Shown: positions 32,513 through 42,193 of the stretch, piece after piece | Layout: each line of letters begins with the position of its first letter | Position numbering within the stretch: the stretch's first letter is position 1 | Assembly (NCBI RefSeq): GCF_015351235.1 | Contig: NZ_JADKSJ010000001.1 | Span: 2,187,668-2,251,667, forward strand | Length of the DNA stretch: 64,000 nt | Source of the DNA: Plantibacter sp. VKM Ac-2880 | GTDB taxonomy: Bacteria; Actinomycetota; Actinomycetes; Actinomycetales; Microbacteriaceae | Direction of reading: 5' to 3' | Program-made: the position numbers and the translations under genes | The notes under the pieces: generated by a model | What the model was told of the DNA's origin: nothing | What the model saw: the letters and a program-made list of their open reading frames with translations, nothing else | Database searches by the model: none

Positions 32513-34188
32513 CGATCGAGAGCACCGACCTCGAGACCGTGACGGTCGACGTGGTCGTACCGGTGAAGGACGACGCCGCGCTCCTGCGCCGCTGCCTGCG
32601 CTCGCTGCGGGCACAGGACACCCAGCCGGCGTCGATCATCGTCGTCGACAACGGCAGCCTCGACCGGGCAGAGGTCGCCGCTATCGCGGAGCGGTACGGG
32701 GCCGTCCTCATCGACGAGCCGGTGCCCGGCATCCCGGCCGCCAACGCAGCCGGGTTCGACCGGGCGACGGCGACCGTCGTGGCGAGGCTCGATGCGGACT
32801 GCGTGCCACCGCCCGACTGGCTGAGCCGGATCGCCGAGGCTTTCCGGGCGGAGCCCGAGCTCGACGCGCTCACGGGACCGGCGACGTTCATCGACGGTCC
32901 TCGTCCGCTCCGGGCGCCGCTCGCGGCCGTCTACCTCGGCGCGTACCGACTCCTCGTCGGCGCGGCCCTCGCGCAGACGCCGATCTTCGGATCCAACTGC
33001 GCGATCCGCCGGGCGACGTGGGACGAGATCGCCCACGCGGTGCATCGCCACGATGCCGAGTTGCACGACGACCTGGACGTGTCGGCTCACCTGGGCCTCG
33101 ACCGACGCGTCCGCTACGACCGGGAGCTCGGGATGGGGATGTCGATGCGCCCGTTCAGTGATGCCGCATCGCTGGCGGTCCGTCTCCGTCGTGGGTGGAC
33201 GACGTTACGGGTGCACTGGCCGCAGGAGTTGCCGATCGTCCGATGGGCGCATCACACCGTGCGGTTGCATGCGGCGGTGACGGCGGCTCCCACCGGGTCG
33301 CCGAGCGTGCGCTGGCGGGAACGCAGCGCACTCGTGCTCGCCGCCCGACGCTGGCGCACCCGTCGGCCGCAGACCTTCCGGGAGAAGGTCCGGTACAAGA
33401 TGCTCCGCGACCGGCGGCCGATGATCGTCACCTTCGCCGACAAGGCCGCCGTCCGCGAGTATGTCGCCTCGCGCATCGGCTCCTCGGCGCTTCCGCAGGC
33501 GTACGGGGTCCTCGACGATCCACGCGCGCTGCGCGAGCTGGACCTCCCGGAGTCGTACGTGGTGAAGCCGACGCATGGGAGTGGCGCGGCCATCGTCGTC
33601 TCGCCGGCGGCCTCGGCCGATACCCGGCTGCCCACCGAGCCCGGTAGCTGGGTGTACCGACACGTCCGTCCTGAAGCGGTCAGCCGCGATGCACTCGTCT
33701 CCATCGCCGACGGCTGGGTGGCCCAGCTGTACGGACAGGGACCGAACCGCGAGTGGGTCTACGGCCAGGTGCCACGGCGGATCATCGTCGAGGAGTTGCT
33801 GACCGGACCGGACGGCGGCATTCCCGACGACTACAAGCTGTTCGTGTTCCACGGACGCTGCCGGTACATCCAGGTCGACGCCGGCCGGTTCGGACGCCGG
33901 ACCCAGGACTTCTTCCGACCGAACTGGAGCCACCTCCCGATGAGCGGCGGCCCGCCGTGGGCCGATCCGGAACCGCAGGCGCCCCAGCGGCTCGACGAGA
34001 TGATCGGGATGGCCGAACGGCTGGCGGCGGGAACCGACTTCGTGCGGGTCGACCTCTACGACCTCGGTGATCGGATCGTGTTCGGCGAGCTGACGAGCTA
34101 CCCCGCCGGTGGCGACAGCCCCTTCGACCCCGAGTCGTACAACGCGGAGTTCGGCTCCTGGTGGACGGTGCCGAGGCGGTACCGATGA
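32509..34188 (+). CDS. GT2 glycosyltransferase fused to a TupA-like ATP-grasp domain
   Basis: Two-domain protein of 559 residues. Residues about 12-230 form a GT-A family 2 glycosyltransferase: VDVVVPVKDDAALLRRCLRS, IIVVDNGS and the metal-binding RLDADCVPPPDW. Residues about 285-555 form a TupA-like ATP-grasp domain: FREKVRYKML, FADKAAVREYVASRIG, YVVKPTHGSG, IIVEELL, DDYKLFVFHG, and the ATP-grasp metal site VRVDLYDLGDRIVFGELTSYP. TupA of alkaliphilic Bacillus links amino acids to teichuronic-type polymers, so the fusion may both add a sugar and amidate or peptidylate it. ATGA overlaps on both sides couple it to the hydrolase and the GT4 gene. Confidence 0.85.
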   Translation: MTIESTDLETVTVDVVVPVKDDAALLRRCLRSLRAQDTQPASIIVVDNGSLDRAEVAAIAERYGAVLIDEPVPGIPAANAAGFDRATATVVARLDADCVPPPDWLSRIAEAFRAEPELDALTGPATFIDGPRPLRAPLAAVYLGAYRLLVGAALAQTPIFGSNCAIRRATWDEIAHAVHRHDAELHDDLDVSAHLGLDRRVRYDRELGMGMSMRPFSDAASLAVRLRRGWTTLRVHWPQELPIVRWAHHTVRLHAAVTAAPTGSPSVRWRERSALVLAARRWRTRRPQTFREKVRYKMLRDRRPMIVTFADKAAVREYVASRIGSSALPQAYGVLDDPRALRELDLPESYVVKPTHGSGAAIVVSPAASADTRLPTEPGSWVYRHVRPEAVSRDALVSIADGWVAQLYGQGPNREWVYGQVPRRIIVEELLTGPDGGIPDDYKLFVFHGRCRYIQVDAGRFGRRTQDFFRPNWSHLPMSGGPPWADPEPQAPQRLDEMIGMAERLAAGTDFVRVDLYDLGDRIVFGELTSYPAGGDSPFDPESYNAEFGSWWTVPRRYR

Positions 34189-35405
34189 CCGAGCCGCTCG
34201 GCGGGCCGCGTCGGCAGCGCTGGCTCGTGGCCACGACGGAGTACGCGGGGCTGACGAACTACACGGGTGGGATCGGACGGCACTATGCGGCGCTCCTCCC
34301 CGCGCTCGTCCGAGCCGGGGTCGACGTCGACCTCGTCGTCTGTGCCGACGGCGGGCTGTCGACCGACGTGGACCTCGGCGGTGTCCGGCTCGTGGCGACC
34401 GCCGAGACCCTCGGACGGTCTTCGCGCGTGCGCACGATGATCCGGAACGCGCGGGTCGTCCGCCGGGCGTACCGACGACGGCGATACGACCGCGTCCTCC
34501 TGCCCGAGTGGAGCGCCCTCGGATCGGCGCTGCCGCGGTCGGCACCGCTCGTGACCAACCTGGCGACCAGCCTGCGGTTGTCCAACCGGATCTCGGGGTT
34601 CACCCTCCGGGACTTCCCAGCGGCCGACCGCTTCGCCGTGGTCGTCCAGGACGCGCTCGAGACCCGCCAGATCACCAGGTCCGCCGCCCTCGTCGCGATC
34701 TCGACCGCCATGCTCGCCCGGACGCACGACCTCGTCGGCGACCTGCCGCCGTTCGTCGTCGTCCGCAACTGCATCGACGTGGCAGCCGTCCGGATCGCCG
34801 CTACGACTTCCGCGCTTCCCGAGCGATGGCCGTCCGGATCGGCGCCCACTGTGCTCTTCCTCGGACGACTCGAACGACGCAAAGGGGTCGTCGAGGCGGT
34901 CTCGGCCTACGCCAGACTCGTGCAGGACGCGCCGGACGCCCGCCTCGTCCTCGCCGGAGCCAGCGGCGACGGCCGGTTCGAACCGCAGGTGGCCGCGCTC
35001 CTCGACCTGGTCCCCGCTTCGGCACGCGGCCAGGTCGTCTGGCTGGGACACGTGCCAGGGGACGAGCTGTTCCGGGCCGTGGCATCGGCATCCGTGGTGA
35101 TGTGCCCGTCGCGGTGGGAGGGGTTCGGGAACGTCGCACTCGAGGTACGGACGATCGGAACACCGCTCGTCGTGACGTCCGGCAGCGGGTACGACGACTT
35201 CTGCACCGACGGCGTCGACTGCTCGATGGTGCGGCCCTGCGACGTCGGTGCGCTCGCCGAGGCGCTCCGTGAGATCCTCCAGGACCCGGTCGCCGCGAGG
35301 CACCGGGCATCGGTCGCGGCGCAGACCGTCGACCGTTACGCGCCCGATCCCGTCGCCAGGGATCTGGTGGCCGCCGTCGACGGACTGCTCGGCCGGGCCG
35401 GCTGA
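34185..35405 (+). CDS. GT4 family glycosyltransferase
   Basis: Retaining GT-B glycosyltransferase of 406 residues. The N-terminal domain starts RWLVATTEYAGLTNYTGGIG; the C-terminal nucleotide-sugar domain contains VLFLGRLERRKGV and the E-x7-E type motif in CPSRWEGFGNVALEVRTIGTPLV. There is no signal peptide or membrane helix. ATG 34185 overlaps the stop of the GT2::TupA gene. It is the last gene of the plus-strand part of the glycan cluster, and its final 70 bases overlap the end of the convergent GT2 gene. Confidence 0.87.
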   Translation: MTEPLGGPRRQRWLVATTEYAGLTNYTGGIGRHYAALLPALVRAGVDVDLVVCADGGLSTDVDLGGVRLVATAETLGRSSRVRTMIRNARVVRRAYRRRRYDRVLLPEWSALGSALPRSAPLVTNLATSLRLSNRISGFTLRDFPAADRFAVVVQDALETRQITRSAALVAISTAMLARTHDLVGDLPPFVVVRNCIDVAAVRIAATTSALPERWPSGSAPTVLFLGRLERRKGVVEAVSAYARLVQDAPDARLVLAGASGDGRFEPQVAALLDLVPASARGQVVWLGHVPGDELFRAVASASVVMCPSRWEGFGNVALEVRTIGTPLVVTSGSGYDDFCTDGVDCSMVRPCDVGALAEALREILQDPVAARHRASVAAQTVDRYAPDPVARDLVAAVDGLLGRAG

Positions 35406-36217
35406 ACGCGGACCCAACCACCGCCGACGTTCCGCACGGCTCCGGCCTCGGCGAACGCCTCCAGCCACCCCGTCATGGGCCACGTGCCCCATCGCTCGGC
35501 GAAGCGGGCTCCGTTCCGGAGGATGTCGTCGAGGTGCTGCCACGGTGGGCGTTGCGTCTCGTGGTACTGGTGATAGGCGTGTGCGCCACCGACCCAGACC
35601 AGCGGTGTTCCCACCTCGCGGAGGGCGAACGCGAAGTCGGTGTCCTCGCCGCCGTACCCCTCATACCCCTCATCGAACCCGGCGGTCGCGGACCAGGTCG
35701 CGGCACTGGTCGCGAAGGACAACGACCAGAACAGCGGGTATTCGTCCGCCGTCGCGACACGTTCGTCGTCCGCCGGGGGATCCGGTCGGGCCGGATGGGG
35801 CGCGGTCGCGGCGGCCAGTACGCGCACATCGGAGACGTTTGTCCCCGGCTGGAGGTAGGTCACCGGCCCGCAGAGCACGGCGTCGACGTGCCGGTCGGAC
35901 GCCTCGCGGTAGCGGGGGAGCAGCGCCGGTCCGGGGACGCAGTCCGCGTCGAGGAACACCAGGAGCTCGGCCCCGTGCTCGATCGCGAGCGTCGCACCGG
36001 CGTTGCGGCCGGCCGCCAGTCGCAACCCGTCCGGTCCGGGCGGGACATGGAGCACCCGCTCGGCGTCGAGGTCCGGTGGTTCGTCGTGACCGATCCAGAC
36101 GACGACGCGTTCCACCACGTCCGCCGACGTGCCGATCGATGCTCCGACGGCCTCGAGCTGACGTTCGAGGTGTAGCAGCCTCGGGCTCGAACACATCGTG
36201 ACCACGGCGATCCTCAT
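35336..36217 (-). CDS. GT2 family glycosyltransferase
   Basis: GT-A glycosyltransferase of 293 residues. The nucleotide-sugar part reads MRIAVVTMCSSPRLLHLERQ with the metal-binding ELLVFLDADCVPGPALL; the acceptor part has GGEDTDFAFALREVGTPLVW, a galactosyl/rhamnosyl-transferase-like ED motif. Start ATG 36217 overlaps the upstream gene by 4 bp. The stop lies inside the 3' end of the convergent GT4 gene (70-bp overlap), with a Pro/Ser-rich tail that may be dispensable. Confidence 0.85.
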   Translation of the reverse strand: MRIAVVTMCSSPRLLHLERQLEAVGASIGTSADVVERVVVWIGHDEPPDLDAERVLHVPPGPDGLRLAAGRNAGATLAIEHGAELLVFLDADCVPGPALLPRYREASDRHVDAVLCGPVTYLQPGTNVSDVRVLAAATAPHPARPDPPADDERVATADEYPLFWSLSFATSAATWSATAGFDEGYEGYGGEDTDFAFALREVGTPLVWVGGAHAYHQYHETQRPPWQHLDDILRNGARFAERWGTWPMTGWLEAFAEAGAVRNVGGGWVRVQPARPSSPSTAATRSLATGSGA

Positions 36218-37248
36218 CGGTCTCCTCCGGACGGCGCGTCGGCGGCGACGGCCTCGATGACCGCCGCCGCCCGGCGAGCCGCACCGACCACCTGCCATCG
36301 GTCCCAATCGGGTTCGAGCGTCGCTGCGCGGTCGACGAGGCCCGGCCACTCGTCGGGATCCGGCCAGCCGTCCGGGACGATCGCCAGGCCGGCCCGCTGG
36401 AGGGCCAGAGCCGTCGTCGCCTGTTCTTCGAACGGCCGTTCCTGCGGGACGACCACGGCCTTGGCTCCGACGGCGGCGAGGTCGGCGACGGCGTTCTGAC
36501 CGGCCCAGGACACGACCACCTCGGCGCGGCACAGCGCGTCCCACGGGTCGTCGGCCCAGACGGATCCGGCACCGGCACCGAGGGATGCCCAACGACGCCC
36601 GCTTGCACGAGCCGCGGCTTCGATCGCTTCGACCGAGACCGCGCTACCGCCCGCCCCGCCGAGGAGCAGCACGCCGCTCCGCTCGCTGCCCGGGCGCGGA
36701 CGGTCGCGACCCTCGAACCGGCTGATCCCACCGGTGTGGACCACCTTGTCCTGGACGGGCCGGAGGTGGTCGAGGTCCAGCAACCCGGCCGGCCACGGCG
36801 CGATGATCCGCGACGCAGCGCGGAACGCCAGGGTGTGTGGTGGGTCGTCGCGTCGGCCCGGCTGCGCGATGACCACGGTGGCGACGCCGAGCAGCCGGGC
36901 GAGCAACACGACCTCGGCCGACACGTCGACCACCATCGTGTCGATGCGTCGCCGTGCGAGCGTCTCGGCGATGGTCGCGAGACGCGCTCGATGCCCGACG
37001 TGTCCGAGCGGCGCCCAGTGGAGCAGTCCGTCGGCGGTCGGGTCGGACTCGTCCGGCCGCGGTCCACCCTCCGGTACCTCGTCATCACGGTCGAGCCGCA
37101 CCCAGGTGCAGTGCTGCGGAAGCGCGTCAGGGCGCGGAAGCGAACTGAAGCAGACGACGTCGGCGTCGAGGTGGGGGAGGACGGCGAGCAGTCGCGTGAC
37201 ATGACCCCGACCATGGTGGTGCACGTACCACCCGATCAGCGGCCTCAC
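36214..37248 (-). CDS. GT-B glycosyltransferase, GT28/MurG-like
   Basis: Protein of 344 residues that starts RPLIGWYVHHHGRGHVTRL, the Gly/His-rich loop of glycosyltransferases related to MurG and UDP-glucuronosyl-type enzymes. The C-terminal nucleotide-sugar region contains SGVLLLGGAGGSAVSVEAI, VVVSWAGQNAVADLAAVG and VVPQERPFEEQ. It could be membrane-associated but has no membrane helix. ATGA overlaps at both ends place it in the four-gene minus-strand glycosyltransferase operon. The donor and acceptor are unknown. Confidence 0.8.
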   Translation of the reverse strand: MRPLIGWYVHHHGRGHVTRLLAVLPHLDADVVCFSSLPRPDALPQHCTWVRLDRDDEVPEGGPRPDESDPTADGLLHWAPLGHVGHRARLATIAETLARRRIDTMVVDVSAEVVLLARLLGVATVVIAQPGRRDDPPHTLAFRAASRIIAPWPAGLLDLDHLRPVQDKVVHTGGISRFEGRDRPRPGSERSGVLLLGGAGGSAVSVEAIEAAARASGRRWASLGAGAGSVWADDPWDALCRAEVVVSWAGQNAVADLAAVGAKAVVVPQERPFEEQATTALALQRAGLAIVPDGWPDPDEWPGLVDRAATLEPDWDRWQVVGAARRAAAVIEAVAADAPSGGDR

Positions 37249-38387
37249 GAGGTCAGCTCGTCGACACGCCCAGTGCCGAGCACGGGCGAACCGGCCAGGA
37301 GCGCGTCGAAGTGGCGTTCGAGTCGGCTCACCCGGGCTTCGAGGGAGAACCGCGCGAGGGCCGACGCCCGGATCGTGTTCCGGAACCCGCGATCCAGTTC
37401 CGACTGCCTGATGAGCCCGTCGACCCGGTCCGCCATCGCGGCCAGATCACCGGCGGCGACGACCTGCATGCCAACGCTCGCCTGTGCGATCTCCGGGACG
37501 CCACCGACGGCGAAGCTGACGACCGGCGTCCCCGTCATGAGTGCTTCCGGCGCCACGAGCCCGAACGGTTCCGCCCAGGCCGGCGTCGACACGGCTGCGG
37601 CGCTGCGGCCGACGAGTGCGGCGAGCCGGGTCGGTTCGAGGGGGCCGACATGGCGGACGTCGCGACCGAGCAGAGGCGCCAGGACGCGCTCGGCGTAGGC
37701 CGGATCACCGACCCGGCCGGCGATGACGAGGCGTCGTCCGAGTCGCCGCGCGACATCGACCGCGAGGTGCGGTGCCTTCTCCGCGACGATCCGGCCGAAC
37801 CAGACGAGGTCCTCACCACCACGTCCTGCCGGCCATGCCGTCGGATCGATGCCGTTGAGCAGCACCTCGGACTCGACACCCGCGTCCGCCCAGGTCCGTC
37901 GGGTGTACTCGCTCACCGACAGGAATCGGCTTCCCGCAGCACCGGAACGGTTGGCCGCAGCAGCCACCGAGGCGTCGACCGGGGTATGCAGCGTGGTGAT
38001 CATCGGGACGCCCAGCCGGGGTGCCAACTCCACCGGGAGCGCGTCCAGGCAGTGGTTCGAGACGACGTCGTACCGTCCCGGTCGGGCGGAGACCGCCTCG
38101 AGCGCACGCCGGAGCGCCGGGATCGAGCGTGTCGCGTGGCTCGGCGGGTAGCGCTCGTCGTCCGGCGAGGCCCAACGCGGCCACCGCAGTTCGGGGAGCT
38201 CGAAGGCGCTGCCACGCTCGACGAAGTCGGATCCGCGGACACCGATGAACGTCACCTCGTGGCCCCTGGCCCGCAGCGCCGCCACCTCCGACCAGACGGC
38301 GGATTCGAGTCCGCCGGCGTGCGGGCGCCGGATGGGGAACCGCAGCGGGGCGACGACGACGACGCGCAGTCGGCGACCGGCCGTCAC
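37245..38387 (-). CDS. GT4 family glycosyltransferase
   Basis: Retaining GT-B enzyme of 380 residues. The N-terminal glycine loop is in FPIRRPHAGGLESAVWSEV; the donor domain has LVWFGRIVAEKAPHLAVDVA and the catalytic-type EPFGLVAPEALMTGTPVVSF, the classic E-x7-E motif. It is like PimA/MshA-type actinobacterial enzymes but probably makes a surface polymer here. It overlaps its neighbours by 4 bp on each side. Confidence 0.87.
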   Translation of the reverse strand: MTAGRRLRVVVVAPLRFPIRRPHAGGLESAVWSEVAALRARGHEVTFIGVRGSDFVERGSAFELPELRWPRWASPDDERYPPSHATRSIPALRRALEAVSARPGRYDVVSNHCLDALPVELAPRLGVPMITTLHTPVDASVAAAANRSGAAGSRFLSVSEYTRRTWADAGVESEVLLNGIDPTAWPAGRGGEDLVWFGRIVAEKAPHLAVDVARRLGRRLVIAGRVGDPAYAERVLAPLLGRDVRHVGPLEPTRLAALVGRSAAAVSTPAWAEPFGLVAPEALMTGTPVVSFAVGGVPEIAQASVGMQVVAAGDLAAMADRVDGLIRQSELDRGFRNTIRASALARFSLEARVSRLERHFDALLAGSPVLGTGRVDELTS

Positions 38388-39520
38388 GAGGCCCGCTCGG
38401 CGAGGACCCGGTGGTACACCGCGAGGTGGGCGGCGACCCCGTCGGCATCCGTGGTGGCGCGGCGGGAGCGACGCTCCGCCACGGCGGTGAGGCGGTCGGG
38501 GGAACCCGGACGGGTCGTGCCCTCCGCCTGCACGAGGTCGTCGAGGGCACGCTCCAGAGCGGCGGCGTCTCCCGGGCGATAGGCGACGACGGTGTCGTCA
38601 GCGTGTTGCTCGGCGTACTGCCCGACCCCGTCCGGGACCGCGACGGGGACGGCGAGGTCCCAGCAGAGCTCGAGCCAACCGGAGTGCGTGCCGTGACGGT
38701 AGGGGAGGACGCAGACGTCGAGTCGGCTGAGGGCGATGGCGAGTCCGTCGTCGTCCAGACGTTCGTGCTCGATGAGGAGGGCGGCGTCCGACGCCGCCGC
38801 GAGCCGCCGGACCGCGTCCCGAGCCTCCCGATCGCGGACGGAGTGGTGCAGCCGTACCTCGGCGACGACGGCGGTGCCCTTGGCACGGAGTCGCCCGACA
38901 GCGTGGAGGAGCGTGGTGACGGTGCCGACCGCGTCGACGTTGGGACGGAGGTCCTTCAGGTGGACGCCGACGCGGATCTCGGCGGAGGCCAGGACGGCCG
39001 GGACACGGACCTCGTCCGAAAGCAGCGACGGGTGCCGGATGACGGTCGCGTCGCGACCCCAGCGCTCACGGATCCCGTCGGCGGCACCCTGCGTGAGGGT
39101 CACCAGGGCGTCGGCACCGCGGACGAGCTCGTCGAGCTGGTCGTCGTAGGCTGCCTGCTCCTCGAGCTGCGGGTGCTCGAGGTCGTGCACGGTGTACACG
39201 ACGGGCCAGCCCACCTCGTGTGCAGCCGCGAGGCACGCGGTGACGTACCCGGGTGGGAAGGATTCCGTCCCGAAGTGGATGTGGAGGAGGTCCGCCTCGG
39301 CGGCGTTCGCTCGGATCCACGCCGGGTCGAGGGCGACCGGTGGCCACCAGACACCGGCCGGTGCGCCGTCGACCGGCGGATCGCTCAGCACCTCGATCTC
39401 GGTCGACGCGGAGATCCGGCGGACGTAGGGGTGCGCCGCCGGTACCGACACGACCCGGATCGGGCGGGTCGAGGGTTCGGCGACTCGGGCCCCGGGATGT
39501 GGCGTCACGATCGACTGCAT
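38384..39520 (-). CDS. Glycosyltransferase, GT4-like
   Basis: Protein of 378 residues and first gene of the minus-strand operon. The N-terminal acceptor domain has DLLHIHFGTESFPPGYVTA and VYTVHDLEHPQLEEQ; the donor domain has EIRVGVHLKDLRPNVDAVG and CVLPYRHGTHSGWLELCWDLAVPV, but it lacks a clean E-x7-E motif, so the assignment to GT4 is weaker than for its neighbours. ATG 39520 is chosen over an open frame that reaches 39580 because the latter would run through an inverted repeat in the leader. Probably involved in the same cell-surface glycan. Confidence 0.72.
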   Translation of the reverse strand: MQSIVTPHPGARVAEPSTRPIRVVSVPAAHPYVRRISASTEIEVLSDPPVDGAPAGVWWPPVALDPAWIRANAAEADLLHIHFGTESFPPGYVTACLAAAHEVGWPVVYTVHDLEHPQLEEQAAYDDQLDELVRGADALVTLTQGAADGIRERWGRDATVIRHPSLLSDEVRVPAVLASAEIRVGVHLKDLRPNVDAVGTVTTLLHAVGRLRAKGTAVVAEVRLHHSVRDREARDAVRRLAAASDAALLIEHERLDDDGLAIALSRLDVCVLPYRHGTHSGWLELCWDLAVPVAVPDGVGQYAEQHADDTVVAYRPGDAAALERALDDLVQAEGTTRPGSPDRLTAVAERRSRRATTDADGVAAHLAVYHRVLAERAS

Positions 39521-39562
39521 GGCGGAATCCCCTGTTCGACTGCGGGCGCGATGCGCACGGAT

Positions 39563-39588
39563 ATGACGGCGTATGAACACGCCGTCAT
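39563..39588. promoter_or_regulatory. Perfect 10-bp inverted repeat upstream of the glycosyltransferase operon
   Basis: ATGACGGCGT and ACGCCGTCAT form a perfect inverted repeat around a 6-base spacer, 43 bp upstream of the first glycosyltransferase gene and 179 bp upstream of the divergent phosphoketolase gene. It could be an operator or an RNA hairpin in the leader. No known regulator matches it. Confidence 0.4.
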
Positions 39589-39766
39589 CCGACGATAGGG
39601 CCGATGATCAGACTGCCCTGGACCCTTGACGCGGCAGCCCCGCTGCACCACCATGCCGCCGACGGAGCGACGGGTCGGACCGGGGCCGCCGAGCCGGATG
39701 CCTGCACGCCGTTCCGCGCGAGCGCCACCCCTGTCGTCCGATCCGGGATTCTGGGACGGTTGGACG

Positions 39767-42193
39767 ATGACGCATGATGAACAGCACGCATCACCGACCG
39801 GCTCCTGGCCATCGCGGGAGGGCGGAGCACCGGTGTCGGACGCGACCCTTTCGCAGGTCGACGCCTGGTGGCGTGCCGCGAACTACCTGTCGGTCGGGCA
39901 GATCTACCTGCTCGACAACCCACTGCTCCGGCGCCCGCTCGAGGCGGGCCACATCAAGCGCCGGCTGCTCGGTCACTGGGGGACCGCTCCCGGTCTGAAC
40001 CTCGCCTACGCCCACCTCAACCGGGTCATCGTGGAACGCAGGCAGTCGGCGATGTTCATCGCCGGACCCGGTCACGGTGGTCCGGCGATCCTCGCGAGCG
40101 CCTATCTGGAGGGCACCTACAGCGAGATCTACCCCGACGTCGCCGAGTCCGAGGCGGGCCTCACCCGCTTCTTCCGGCAGTTCAGCTTCCCGGGCGGGGT
40201 GCCGAGTCACGCGGCACCCGAGACCCCGGGGAGCATCCATGAGGGCGGCGAGCTGGGATACGTCCTCAGTCACGCCTACGGCGCCGCCTTCGACAACCCC
40301 GACCTCCTCGTCGCCGCGGTCGTCGGCGACGGGGAGGCGGAGACCGGCCCGCTCGCGACGAGCTGGCATTCCAACAAGTTCATCGACCCGATTCAGGACG
40401 GCGTGGTCCTCCCGATCCTCCACCTGAACGGCTACAAGATCGCGAACCCGACGCTCCTGGCCCGCATCCCGCAGGCCGAGCTCGACAGCCTGCTCCGCGG
40501 GTACGGTCACGAGCCGTTCTTCGTCGAGGGCGGCTTCGACGGCGAGGATCCCATGCACGTGCACCGGCGCCTGGCCGAGGTCCTCGACGTCGTGCTCGAC
40601 CGCATCGCGACGATCAAGGCCAGAGCCGCTGCGGGGGACACCGAGCGGCCCGTCTGGCCGATGATCGTCCTGCGCACCCCGAAGGGGTGGACCTGCCCCG
40701 AGGAGATCGACGGGGCACAGGTCGAAGGGACCTTCCATGCGCACCAGGTCCCGCTCGCGAACGCCCGCGACACCGAGGAGCATACGGCGATCCTCGAGGC
40801 CTGGATGCGGAGCTACCGGCCCGAGGAGCTGTTCGACGAGCATGGGGCGGTGATCACCGAGGTGCGCGCCCTGGCACCGCGCGGGAACGCCAGGATGAGC
40901 GCGACGCCGCACGCCAACGGCGGCCTCCTGCGCACGGACCTCGACCTGCCGCCGATCGACGACGCCGCGGTCGTCTCCGCAGCGCCCGGCGCTGTCGATG
41001 CCGGCGCGACCGGTGTCCTCGGCCACTGGCTCGCCGACGTCATCCGACGGAACCCGACGAGCTTCCGGATCTTCGCTCCCGACGAGCTCGCCAGCAACCG
41101 ACTCCAGGCGGTGTTCGACGTCACCGAGCGCCAATGGAACGCGGAGACCGTCCCGGGAGACGAACATCTGGCCCGCGTCGGCCGCGTGATGGAGATGCTC
41201 AGCGAACACCAGTGCGAGGGCTGGCTGGAGGGCTATCTGCTGACGGGCAGGCACGGTCTCTTCACCTGCTACGAGGCCTTCATCCACATCGTCGACTCCA
41301 TGTTCAACCAGCACGCGAAATGGCTGAACGGCGCTCGTGCACTGGAATGGCGTCGCCCGGTGGCGAGCTTGAACTACCTGCTCACGAGCCACGTGTGGCG
41401 TCAGGACCACAACGGGTTCTCCCATCAGGATCCTGGGTTCATCGACCACGTCGTCAACAAGAAGCCGGGCGTCATCCGGGTCTACCTCCCATTCGACGCG
41501 AACACGCTCCTCGTCGTCGCGGAGCACTGCCTGCGGAGCACGGACGAGATCAATGTGATCGTCGCCGGGAAGGACGTCGAGCCGGTCTGGCTCGGCGTCG
41601 ACGACGCGCGTGAGCACTGTGCCCGCGGGCTCGGTGTCCTGCCCTTCGCCGGCTCGGAGCGCCCGGGGGAGCAGCCGGACCTCGTGATGGCCTGCGCGGG
41701 GGACGTCCCCACCCTGGAGACGCTGGCCGCCGTCAGCATCCTCCGGGAGCGCATCCCCGGTCTCGCCGTCCGCGTCGTGAACGTCGTCGACCTCATGCGG
41801 CTCATGAGTGAGGACCAGCATCCCCACGGCATCTCGGACGCGGAGTACGACAGCGTGTTCACCACGGATCGGCCGGTCGTCTTCGCGTACCACGGGTACC
41901 CGTGGCTCATCCATCGGCTGACCTACAAACGCCACGGACACGAGCAGTTGCACGTCCGCGGGTACCTGGAGAACGGGACCACGACCACGCCGTTCGACAT
42001 GGTGATGCTCAACCGGATCGACCGCTATTCGCTCGTCTGCGACGCCATCGACCGGACTCCCGGGCTCGGCGAACGGTACGCGGAACTCCGCCAGGAGATG
42101 CAGGACGCCCGGCATCGTGCACAGGAGCACACGCGCGAGTTCGGTGAGGATGCGCCCGAGATCACCTCCTGGCGCTGGCCGGTGGTCTCCTAG
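39767..42193 (+). CDS. xfp: Phosphoketolase
   Basis: Thiamine-diphosphate enzyme that splits xylulose 5-phosphate (and often fructose 6-phosphate) with phosphate to acetyl phosphate and a triose or tetrose phosphate. The 808-residue length matches the family (about 790-825). Readable motifs are GPGHGGPA near residue 90, the ThDP motif [19 protein letters not shown], and [14 protein letters not shown] in the second half. ATG 39767 is used; an open frame continues upstream without support. It shares its stop region with nnrD through a CTAG palindrome. No acetate kinase gene is nearby. Confidence 0.95.
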   Translation: MTHDEQHASPTGSWPSREGGAPVSDATLSQVDAWWRAANYLSVGQIYLLDNPLLRRPLEAGHIKRRLLGHWGTAPGLNLAYAHLNRVIVERRQSAMFIAGPGHGGPAILASAYLEGTYSEIYPDVAESEAGLTRFFRQFSFPGGVPSHAAPETPGSIHEGGELGYVLSHAYGAAFDNPDLLVAAVVGDGEAETGPLATSWHSNKFIDPIQDGVVLPILHLNGYKIANPTLLARIPQAELDSLLRGYGHEPFFVEGGFDGEDPMHVHRRLAEVLDVVLDRIATIKARAAAGDTERPVWPMIVLRTPKGWTCPEEIDGAQVEGTFHAHQVPLANARDTEEHTAILEAWMRSYRPEELFDEHGAVITEVRALAPRGNARMSATPHANGGLLRTDLDLPPIDDAAVVSAAPGAVDAGATGVLGHWLADVIRRNPTSFRIFAPDELASNRLQAVFDVTERQWNAETVPGDEHLARVGRVMEMLSEHQCEGWLEGYLLTGRHGLFTCYEAFIHIVDSMFNQHAKWLNGARALEWRRPVASLNYLLTSHVWRQDHNGFSHQDPGFIDHVVNKKPGVIRVYLPFDANTLLVVAEHCLRSTDEINVIVAGKDVEPVWLGVDDAREHCARGLGVLPFAGSERPGEQPDLVMACAGDVPTLETLAAVSILRERIPGLAVRVVNVVDLMRLMSEDQHPHGISDAEYDSVFTTDRPVVFAYHGYPWLIHRLTYKRHGHEQLHVRGYLENGTTTTPFDMVMLNRIDRYSLVCDAIDRTPGLGERYAELRQEMQDARHRAQEHTREFGEDAPEITSWRWPVVS

